Of a stretch of 7,358 nt of DNA, positions 1 to 5,320 are shown piece by piece. The stretch is from a bacterium (lineage in GTDB: Bacteria; Elusimicrobiota; Elusimicrobia; UBA1565; UBA9628). The notes below the pieces were generated by a model, which worked only from the letters and a program-made list of their open reading frames with translations, did no database searches and was not told the DNA's origin. How positions within the stretch are numbered: the first letter of the stretch is position 1; every line of letters starts with the position of its first letter. Where the stretch lies: assembly GCA_021790955.1 (NCBI GenBank), contig JAJYFI010000074.1, positions 1-7,358 of the forward strand, read 5' to 3'. Made by a program: the position numbers and the translations under genes.

Positions 1-668
1 GTGATCTTGGTGGCGAGGAAGGCGTTGGTGGCGTATTTGATCAGTTCCGCGGTGCGCCGCGCGGTGAACATCAGCGGCGCCTGGTTGAGCGACAACGGCC
101 GGTAGATATCGCCGAGCACCTTGCGGCCGCGCTCGTCTGTCGTGCCGACCACGACGCGGTCGGGCTTGAGAAAATCCTCGACGGCGGAGCCCTCGCTCAA
201 GAACTCGGGGGTGGAGACCACGTCGTAGGGGACGCGCCTCTTGTTCCAGCGCTCGACCGTGCGCTTGACCCAATGGCAGGTCTCGACGGGGACCGTGGAT
301 TTCTCCGCGATCACGAGATAGTCCTCCATGTGGCGGGCGATTTCCTCGGTCACGTGCTCGACGGCCGAGAGGTCCGCGGAGCCGTCGGGACGCGGTGGGG
401 TGCCGACGGCGATGAAGACGACCTGGACCCGCCCCGAGGGCAGCCGCAGGCCGTCCTTGACCTTGTGGACGAAGCGCAGGAGCTTTTTCTTGACGGCGCG
501 CGAGAAAATCTCCGGGAGGCCCGGCTCGTAGATCGGGACCGCGCCTCGGCGCAGAGCCTGGAGCTTTTTGGCGTCGGATTCGACCAGGACGACTTCGTGG
601 CCGAGAGAGGCCAGGCACGAGCCCGTCACGAGCCCGACGTAGCCGGCGCCGACGACGCAGATCCGCAA
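1..668 (-). CDS. ugd: UDP-glucose 6-dehydrogenase, N-terminal 222 residues (3' end cut by window edge)
   Basis: Cytoplasmic enzyme that oxidises UDP-glucose to UDP-glucuronate with two NAD+, supplying uronic acid for surface polysaccharides. Seen: a Rossmann start with GAGYVG at residues 7-12, VGTPP near 88-92, STVP at 124-127 (T125), TPEFLSEGSAVEDFLKPDR at about 153-171 (E155, E159) and ELIKYATNAFLATK at 208-221 (K211, N215). These match the catalytic Thr, Glu, Lys and Asn of the UDP-glucose/GDP-mannose dehydrogenase family. The catalytic Cys and the C-terminal UDP-binding domain lie beyond base 1, since family members are about 430-450 residues. The start is TTG at 668-666: an in-frame TAA lies two codons upstream, AAGGAA sits 9 nt before the TTG, and the Rossmann strand begins immediately. 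It follows the barrel-protein gene by 20 nt on the same strand, so the two are probably co-transcribed. Family certainty is high; substrate is assigned from the EFLSEGSAVEDFLKPDR-type motif. Confidence 0.93.
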   Translation of the reverse strand, partial: MRICVVGAGYVGLVTGSCLASLGHEVVLVESDAKKLQALRRGAVPIYEPGLPEIFSRAVKKKLLRFVHKVKDGLRLPSGRVQVVFIAVGTPPRPDGSADLSAVEHVTEEIARHMEDYLVIAEKSTVPVETCHWVKRTVERWNKRRVPYDVVSTPEFLSEGSAVEDFLKPDRVVVGTTDERGRKVLGDIYRPLSLNQAPLMFTARRTAELIKYATNAFLATKI

Positions 669-688
669 GGGGAGTTATTCCTTGGCGA

Positions 689-1699
689 TCACGGCTGGAA
701 GTTCAGGGCGGCCCCGAGGCCGACGAAATTCTGGTCCGGCTGTCCGATCTGGACGTAGCGCTCGTAGTAGGCGCGGAAGCTCAGCATCATCAGGTTGACC
801 GAGCAGCCCGCCGTGTAGGCGCCCGAGGGGCGTTCCCCCGCGTCGAAGGTCGTGTGGGCGTAGTCGATATAGGGCGTGACGTAGGGGATCATCCCCATGG
901 AGAGCTTGAAGTTGGCCGAAACCTCCGGAAATCCCTGGATCTCCTGGTTGACGCCCGGGAGGACTTCGACCGAGAGCGGCTGGAGGCCCTTGTCGGCGAG
1001 GTTGCCGCTGTAGATGGACTTCGTGAGGTCGACGCTGAGGAGGTTGTCGAAGAAGGCGGCGGAGGCGTCGGCGCGCAGGTTTGTCTGGCCGATAGCCTCG
1101 CTTCCCGTCGACGGGCTTCCGAAGCCGCCGACGTCCGCCTTGTGGCCGATATAGCCGATGCCCGCGCCGACGAGAAAGCCGGAGAGTCCCGCGGGGGGAG
1201 GGGTCCAGCCCCAGGGCTGCCAAGCGGCGCTGGCGTCGTGGTATTGCTGGAGGCGCTGGACCTTGCCCGTTCCCGGGAAGAATCCCAGGACGCCGTGCAC
1301 GCCGAGGAAGCGGTTGCTGTAATGGTCGCCCGAGGGCTGCGGGGTGTAGCCGCCATGGATGCTCAGGCCGAACTTGGAGGTGTCGTAAGCCGCGCGCAGG
1401 GCGTAGGTCTTGTATTCGACGTCCCCGCTCAGGTCGGAGTGATAATCATAGTAGCTGGGCGTCACGTGGAAGGCGCCGCCGAAGTCGACGGAAGCGTCCG
1501 TTCCTTCATAGGAGTCGCTTCCCATCGTCTGGCTGATGTCGGGGTTGATGTAGAAGGCGCGGGCCGGCGCCGCCAAGACCGCCGAGAGAACGACGCCCGC
1601 GAGGGACGCGCCGTAGGGAACGGCGATTCGCCGCGATTTCGCGATAATCATTTGAGAATCATACATTATCGCGCGCGCCCATATCGTGGAAACACGCAT
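689..1699 (-). CDS. Probable outer-membrane beta-barrel protein of unknown family (336 aa)
   Basis: I do not recognise a named family. Seen: a Sec-type signal peptide with basic KSRR, a hydrophobic stretch GASLAGVVLSAVLAAP and an ARA-FY cleavage site at about residues 46-48. The rest is alternating polar and aromatic segments rich in Gly, Tyr, Ser and Asp (for example PSYYDYHSDLSGDVEYKTYALRAAYDTS written in part: YKTYALRAAYDTSKFGLSIH), as in transmembrane beta strands. There is no lipobox, and only one Cys in the mature part. The C-terminus is VGLGAALNFQP, close to but not a classic terminal-Phe barrel signal. Start ATG 1699 has GAGGGGGA 4 nt upstream, but gives a long 24-residue n-region. 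ATG 1651 (MIIAKSRR) would give a textbook signal peptide but has no visible ribosome site, and ATG 1741 also has none. It leads a two-gene unit with UDP-glucose dehydrogenase and is divergent from a second sugar dehydrogenase, which suggests, without proof, a role at the polysaccharide-bearing surface. Confidence 0.72.
   Translation of the reverse strand: MRVSTIWARAIMYDSQMIIAKSRRIAVPYGASLAGVVLSAVLAAPARAFYINPDISQTMGSDSYEGTDASVDFGGAFHVTPSYYDYHSDLSGDVEYKTYALRAAYDTSKFGLSIHGGYTPQPSGDHYSNRFLGVHGVLGFFPGTGKVQRLQQYHDASAAWQPWGWTPPPAGLSGFLVGAGIGYIGHKADVGGFGSPSTGSEAIGQTNLRADASAAFFDNLLSVDLTKSIYSGNLADKGLQPLSVEVLPGVNQEIQGFPEVSANFKLSMGMIPYVTPYIDYAHTTFDAGERPSGAYTAGCSVNLMMLSFRAYYERYVQIGQPDQNFVGLGAALNFQP
1640..1673. 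repeat. Inverted repeat, 9-bp arms, in an AT-rich island near the barrel-gene start
   Basis: The arms CGCGATAAT (1640-1648) and ATTATCGCG (1665-1673) are exact inverted copies separated by 16 nt. The spacer contains a repeat of AATCAT. The stretch is much richer in A and T than its surroundings. It lies within the N-terminal coding region if the gene starts at 1699, or across the start if translation begins at 1651. It could be an operator, a 5'-mRNA hairpin limiting translation, or chance. Confidence 0.4.
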
Positions 1700-1758
1700 G
1701 GCGTCCCCCTCATTTATTCGTAGAATACCGCGGTTCTTCATGATCGAAGGCGTAAACC
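1700..1758. promoter_or_regulatory. Divergent intergenic region between barrel protein and WbpA-type dehydrogenase
   Basis: Only 59 nt separate the two divergent starts, so promoters for both directions must lie here or reach into the coding ends. On the plus strand TAGAAT (1721-1726) resembles a -10 box (5 of 6), but no good -35 is seen 16-18 nt before it. On the minus strand GAGGGGGA (1711-1704) is the ribosome site for the barrel gene. GAAGG (1746-1750), 8 nt before ATG 1759, is the ribosome site for the dehydrogenase. Promoter assignment is weak; the ribosome sites are clear. Confidence 0.35.
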
Positions 1759-3066
1759 ATGGAACGAAACCAGAAGCTGACGGCGCTCATCGAAGGCTCC
1801 CGGGCCGCGGTCGGCGTCGTGGGGCTGGGCTACGTGGGACTGCCCCTCGCGGCGGCCTTCGCCGAGCGGGGATTCCCCGTGACGGCCTTCGAATCGGATC
1901 CGGCCCGCGCGGCGGCGCTTAAGTCCGGCCGCTCCTACGTTCCCGACGTCCCCGCGTCCCTGCTCCGGTCGATCGCGAAGGCGGGAACCCTGCGCGTCGC
2001 GAAGGGTCCGGCCGATTATGCCCGCCAGGACGTCCTCGTGTTCTGCGTCCAGACTCCCTGGCGCAAGACCCAGGAGCCCGACATGGGCCCGCTCGTCCAG
2101 GCCGCCTCCGCGGCGGCCAAGAGCCTCAAGCGCGGCTCGCTCGTGATCGTCGAGAGCACGACCTGGCCCGGGGCGACCGAGGAGATCTTAAAGCCCGTCC
2201 TCGAGAAGTCGGGGCTCAAGGCCGGAAAGGATTTCCACCTCGCCTTTTCCCCGGAGAGAATCGACCCTGGGAATCCCCGCTTCGGCCTCGCGAACACCCC
2301 CAAGGTGGTGGGGGGGCTTGACGCCGAGGCGACGAGGCTCGCCTGCGCGCTTTACTCCCGAATCGTCGAGCGGGTCGTGCCCGTGTCCTCCGCGAGGGCG
2401 GCGGAGCTCGTCAAGCTTCTCGAGAACTCCTTCCGAGCGGTCAACATCGCCCTCGTGGGCGAGATCGCGCGGATCTGCCGCGCCCTCGGGCTCGACGTCT
2501 GGGAGGTGATCGACGCCGCCGCCACGAAGCCCTTCGGCTTCATGCCTTTCTATCCGGGCCCCGGCCTCGGCGGCCACTGCATCCCCAAGGATCCCAAGCT
2601 GCTCGCCTGGAAGATGAAGAGCCTCAACTTCGAGGCGCGCATGATCGATCTCGCCTCCGCCATCAACGCGTCCATGCCGCAATATGCCGTGGACAGGCTG
2701 GCCGAGGCCCTCAACGAGTCCAAAAAGGCCTTGAAGGGGAGCCGCATTTTGATTTTGGGCGTCGCCTACAAGCCCGGGGTGCCGGATGTCCGGGAATCCC
2801 CGGCCGTCGACGTCATGACGCTCCTCTTGCGCGCGGGGGCGAAGGTCTCGTATCACGACCCTTACGTCGCGGAGATCGAGGCCGGCGGGCGCACGATGGA
2901 AAGCTCCCCGCTTGGCGCCGCGATTCTTTCCCGGGCGGATGCGGTCGCGATCCTCACCGCGCATCCCGGCATGGACTACGATCTCGTCTTCAAGCGCGCC
3001 AAGATCGTCTTCGACGCCCGCAATGCGCTTTCGAAAAAGAAGCGCCCGGGCCTTTACAGGCTGTGA
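1759..3066 (+). CDS. wbpA: Nucleotide-sugar dehydrogenase, WbpA type (UDP-N-acetyl-D-glucosamine 6-dehydrogenase)
   Basis: 435 residues, the full family length. It is predicted to oxidise UDP-GlcNAc to UDP-GlcNAc uronic acid with NAD+ in the cytoplasm, a first step toward uronic or di-N-acetylated sugars in O-antigen or capsule. Seen: Rossmann GLGYVG at 22-27; STTWPG at 133-138; FSPERIDPGN at 163-172, typical of the UDP-HexNAc branch; ELVKLLENSFRAVNIALVGE with K219 and N223; PGPGLGGHCIPKDP with catalytic C274 and D278; and a C-terminal UDP-binding domain opening with ILILGVAYKPGVPDVRESP. The usual VPTPL loop reads VQTPW (residues about 95-99). ATG 1759 is supported by GAAGG 8 nt upstream. The stop overlaps the histidine-kinase GTG by 4 nt. 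A UDP-ManNAc dehydrogenase (WecC) role is possible but fits the PGPGLGGHCIP and SPERIDPGN motifs less well. The family is certain, the exact substrate likely. Confidence 0.9.
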   Translation: MERNQKLTALIEGSRAAVGVVGLGYVGLPLAAAFAERGFPVTAFESDPARAAALKSGRSYVPDVPASLLRSIAKAGTLRVAKGPADYARQDVLVFCVQTPWRKTQEPDMGPLVQAASAAAKSLKRGSLVIVESTTWPGATEEILKPVLEKSGLKAGKDFHLAFSPERIDPGNPRFGLANTPKVVGGLDAEATRLACALYSRIVERVVPVSSARAAELVKLLENSFRAVNIALVGEIARICRALGLDVWEVIDAAATKPFGFMPFYPGPGLGGHCIPKDPKLLAWKMKSLNFEARMIDLASAINASMPQYAVDRLAEALNESKKALKGSRILILGVAYKPGVPDVRESPAVDVMTLLLRAGAKVSYHDPYVAEIEAGGRTMESSPLGAAILSRADAVAILTAHPGMDYDLVFKRAKIVFDARNALSKKKRPGLYRL

Positions 3067-4175
3067 GCGACCTCCTGGATCGTATCCGGCGGGCGCGGCG
3101 GGAGCGCGCCCTGGAGGAGCTCCTGCCCCTCTTGATCGAGCGCGCCGTGCCGGAATCCGAGCGCGCGGAGGCGCTGGCCGAGGCGAGGGCGCTCGTCGCG
3201 GAGAGCCGCTCCGCCGGTTCGATCCGGGCGACGGAGGCGCCGCGGGGGCTTCCGGCGGTCCTTCAGTCGATGGCCGAGGGCGTCATGGTGGTCGACGAGC
3301 AGGGCCATATCCTTCTTCTGGACGCGGCGCCCGAGGCCCCGTTTCCCGCCGCCGAGCCGACGCAAGCCGACGGCGGCGTCCAGGCGCAGGGCCAAGAGGA
3401 GCTCGCCCATCTCGAGCGCGACTTCGTCGCGCGCGTGACCCATGATCTGCGGGCGCCCCTGACCTCCATCCGCGCGGCGCTCGAGATCCTGGAGGGGGAG
3501 CGCAAGGAGTCCCTTTCGGAGGCGGAAAAGAGGCTCTTGGACACCGCGCTCGGCAACGCCGACCGGCTGGCCTCGATGATCAACACCATCCTCGACTTCT
3601 CGAAGATCGCGGAGGGCCAGATGGCGGTCCATCCCGGCAAGGAGGACGCGGACGCGATCGCCCGCGAGGCTCGGGAATGCCTGGCTCCGTGGGCGAAGAA
3701 AAAGAGGATCGAGATCAAGCTGTCGGCCGCCGAGGCCCTGGCGCCCGTCGCCGCGGACAGGCTCCGGGTCGTCCAGGTCCTCGTCAACCTCATTTCCAAC
3801 GCCATCAAATTCACGCCCGTGGGCGGGACGATCACGGTCTCGGTCGGGCCGGACCCCAGGGGAAAGGCCTCGGCCGCGGTCTTCTCCGTTTCCGACACCG
3901 GCCCGGGCGTCCCCAAGGAGAGCCTCGGGAAGCTCTTTGAGAAGTTCTCGCAGGCGCCCAGCCCCCACGAGGCCGCCGGCACGGGCCTGGGCCTGGCGAT
4001 CTCGAAGGCGCTTGTTCACCTTCACGGAGGCCGCATCTGGGCGGAGAGCGAGGAGGGGCGCGGCGCCGTCTTTTCCTTCACCATCCCCTTCTGGACGGGC
4101 CTCCCCGCCGTCCGGCCGGCGCCGCCGTCCGCGCCGAAGCCTTGGTGGCGGCGGGCGCTCCGCTTCCTCCGCTAA
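3063..4175 (+). CDS. Soluble sensor histidine kinase with shortened PAS-like N-terminus
   Basis: A 370-residue HisKA/HATPase_c kinase that would autophosphorylate on His and pass the phosphate to a response regulator not in this window. Seen: a charged helical N-terminus (1-50); a PAS-like stretch at 62-90 (LPAVLQSMAEGVMVVDEQGHI) that breaks off after the first strands; an Ala/Pro/Gln-rich linker; a dimerisation helix with DFVARVTHDLRAPLTSIR (phospho-acceptor H127); an N-box NLISNAIKFTP (N246); a G1 box SDTGPGVP (D278); an F-box KLFEKFSQ; and a G2 box GTGLGLAISK (306-315). There is no signal peptide, transmembrane helix or HAMP domain. The C-terminus is a Pro-rich linker ending KPWWRRALRFLR, a basic Trp-rich helix that could bind the inner face of the membrane. 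It starts at GTG 3063, overlapping the dehydrogenase stop as GTGA with only a weak AGG before it, so translational coupling is likely. It ends convergent with comF, sharing 4 nt. Confidence 0.93.
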   Translation: MSDLLDRIRRARRERALEELLPLLIERAVPESERAEALAEARALVAESRSAGSIRATEAPRGLPAVLQSMAEGVMVVDEQGHILLLDAAPEAPFPAAEPTQADGGVQAQGQEELAHLERDFVARVTHDLRAPLTSIRAALEILEGERKESLSEAEKRLLDTALGNADRLASMINTILDFSKIAEGQMAVHPGKEDADAIAREARECLAPWAKKKRIEIKLSAAEALAPVAADRLRVVQVLVNLISNAIKFTPVGGTITVSVGPDPRGKASAAVFSVSDTGPGVPKESLGKLFEKFSQAPSPHEAAGTGLGLAISKALVHLHGGRIWAESEEGRGAVFSFTIPFWTGLPAVRPAPPSAPKPWWRRALRFLR

Positions 4176-4894
4176 AACTGCCGGGCGAGCACGTAGGCTC
4201 CGACTTCGTCCGCGCCCGATTTCTTGAGGGTCCGGGCGCACTCCTCGAGCGAAGAGGTCGAGGTCGCGACGTCGTCGACGATCAGGAATCGCCGTCCTCG
4301 GATCGCGTCCTCGGGCAGAGCCGGCTCGAAGGCGCCCAAGACGGCCCGGGACCTCTCCTCTCGGGAGAGGCTCACGAGCGGCATCGTGCGCCGCGATCGA
4401 TGCAAGGCGTGGACGATCGGGAGGCCCGTCTCCCGGAAGAGCCCCCGGGCGAGCAGCTCCGCCTGGTTGTAGCCGCGCTCCCTCAGGCGCCGCCAATGGA
4501 GAGGCATGGGGACCAGCGCCTCGAAGCGGGACAATTCGGGGAAGTCCTTGATCCGCCCGCCCATGGCCGAGCCCAGCTCGAAGGCGGCCCGGTGGTGGCC
4601 GAGATACTTGAACGCGCGGATCGCCGAGACGGCCGCGCCGCGATAGGCGTAGAGCGCGACGATGGGACGGCAGGCGCGGGAGCGTCCGCGGCAGGAGGGG
4701 CATTCGGGCCGGGGCCCCGAGAGAGGGGAGCCGCAGGAGAGGCAGAAGGGCCGGCGGATGATTCGTGTTTCCTTGCGGAGGCAGTCCGGGCAGAGCCCGC
4801 CGCGGCTTTCCTCCCGGATGTCCCGCAGGCAGTGGGAGCAGCTTTCCGGCCACAGCCAGCGCCCGAGGATTTGGAGAAACAGGCCGGCCCTCAT
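4172..4894 (-). CDS. comF: ComF family phosphoribosyltransferase-like protein
   Basis: 240 residues, the usual ComF/GntX length. Family members are cytoplasmic proteins with an N-terminal zinc finger and a type I phosphoribosyltransferase fold. They are needed for DNA uptake in several naturally transformable bacteria, but their biochemical reaction is not settled. Seen: two four-cysteine clusters, C19-x2-C22 with C35-x2-C38 and C51-x2-C54 with C65-x2-C68; YRGAAVSAIRAFKYLGHHRAA near 94-114; PMPLHWRRLRERGYNQAELLARGL, the ComF hallmark with RGYNQ; and FLIVDDVATSTSSLEECA at 203-220, the PRPP-binding region. The last deviates from the common DDVxTTGAT: TSTSS replaces TTGAT (residues 211-215). Start ATG 4894 has GGAGGGG just upstream; longer readings toward 5053 run through the ORF6N remnant. 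ATG overlaps that remnant's TGA as ATGA. The stop overlaps the convergent kinase stop by 4 nt. No partner competence genes are in the window. Confidence 0.93.
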   Translation of the reverse strand: MRAGLFLQILGRWLWPESCSHCLRDIREESRGGLCPDCLRKETRIIRRPFCLSCGSPLSGPRPECPSCRGRSRACRPIVALYAYRGAAVSAIRAFKYLGHHRAAFELGSAMGGRIKDFPELSRFEALVPMPLHWRRLRERGYNQAELLARGLFRETGLPIVHALHRSRRTMPLVSLSREERSRAVLGAFEPALPEDAIRGRRFLIVDDVATSTSSLEECARTLKKSGADEVGAYVLARQF

Positions 4895-5222
4895 GTCCCC
4901 TCCGGCTGGAATCCGATGATAGGACGCGGCTTCTCGGGCGGGCGCATGATCTCGCGAATCGCGTCGAATCGACGGCTCTTGAGCACGCTTGATAGCATGG
5001 CGACGCCCTGTTCGGTGAAGGCGTAGGGCCTCGCGCGCCGAAGACCGCCCCATCTTGAAGTCACAAATTGTGACTTCAAGATGTTGAATTCGCCGGAGTT
5101 CATCTGGAACATGAAGTCGCCCGGGAAGCGCTCGAGATTGCGTCCGTGCTCAACATGATACGCAGTCCCCGGAGAAAGTAGATTTGTCGTTCGATGACTT
5201 CGTTCGTGACGAGTTCGCTCAT
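4891..5222 (-). pseudogene. Decayed ORF6N (KilA-N-associated) DNA-binding domain gene
   Basis: ORF6N domains occur in phage proteins and in many bacterial chromosomes and are thought to bind DNA. From ATG 5222, with CAGGGA just upstream, the frame reads MSELVTNEVIERQIYFLRGL then RIMLSTD, a normal family start. It then loses frame and stops at 5100. A second frame, ending at TGA 4891, continues with RNLERFPGDFMFQM, NILKSQFVTSRWGG and RPYAFTEQGVAMLSSVLKS, the family core. At about 5140-5144 the expected segment of roughly 17-18 residues (LAxLYxVxTxxLNxAVK type) is missing, explaining the frame change. At about 4966-4974 the text jumps from MLSSVLKSRR to FDAIREIMRPPEKPRPIIGF, skipping the roughly 40-residue NIxIMRAFVxLR and coiled-coil part normally between these blocks. 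The family consensus is from memory, not an alignment. The remnant is AT-richer in places than its neighbours, suggesting acquisition. Its stop overlaps the comF start. Confidence 0.82.
5051..5083. repeat. Perfect 33-bp palindrome inside the ORF6N remnant
   Basis: The left arm CATCTTGAAGTCACAA (5051-5066), a single A (5067) and the right arm TTGTGACTTCAAGATG (5068-5083) form an exact inverted repeat with 16 paired bases and no mismatch. Read on the minus strand it covers the codons of ILKSQFVTSR, the most conserved motif of the ORF6N domain. The codons used (TTG, TCA, CAA, TTT, ACT, TCA, AGA) are unlike those of this GC-rich DNA. As DNA it is a plausible dimer-binding operator or recognition site; as RNA it would form a long hairpin in either direction. 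It is not followed by a T-run, so it is not a normal intrinsic terminator. Confidence 0.95.
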
Positions 5223-5320
5223 GACGTTTTCCCTGGCCTCTGCGAGAGAGACCCGCTACCCATATAACGGTTGACCCCCCGAAAAAGTTCCCTGCCGCCC
5301 GATCGGAAAGGAAAATTGGT
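5223..5320. promoter_or_regulatory. Intergenic region upstream of the ABC exporter, divergent from the ORF6N remnant
   Basis: 98 nt with no gene. On the plus strand TATAAC (5263-5268) resembles a -10 box (5 of 6), but the hexamer 17 nt before it (CTGCGA) is a poor -35. A good TTGACC at 5271-5276 has no -10 partner at the right distance, which would fall in GC-rich sequence near 5294. AAGGAA (5308-5313), 7 nt before ATG 5321, is the ribosome site for the ABC ATPase. Leftward, CAGGGA just before 5222 served the ORF6N gene. Confidence 0.35.

Noticed and set aside
854..1723. A 289-codon plus-strand open frame across the barrel-protein gene
   Set aside because: It is the complement of a gene with a signal peptide, barrel pattern and ribosome site; its own translation shows no family motif.
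2188..2964. A 258-codon minus-strand open frame inside the WbpA-type dehydrogenase
   Set aside because: It is a shadow of a full-length, motif-complete enzyme gene and has no recognisable domain or ribosome site.
3054..4853. A 599-codon open frame on the minus strand across the kinase and comF genes
   Set aside because: It is antisense to the kinase and in another frame of comF. Its product is Arg/Pro/Gly-rich low-complexity text without any family motif, as expected from GC-rich DNA opposite real genes.
5051..5083. The long palindrome as a transcription terminator or a transposon end
   Set aside because: There is no T-run on either side, no second copy in the window, and no target-site duplication or transposase; it also lies inside former coding sequence.
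5271..5299. TTGACC as the -35 of a promoter for the ABC exporter
   Set aside because: The sequence 16-18 nt downstream is GC-rich (GCCGCC) with no -10-like hexamer.
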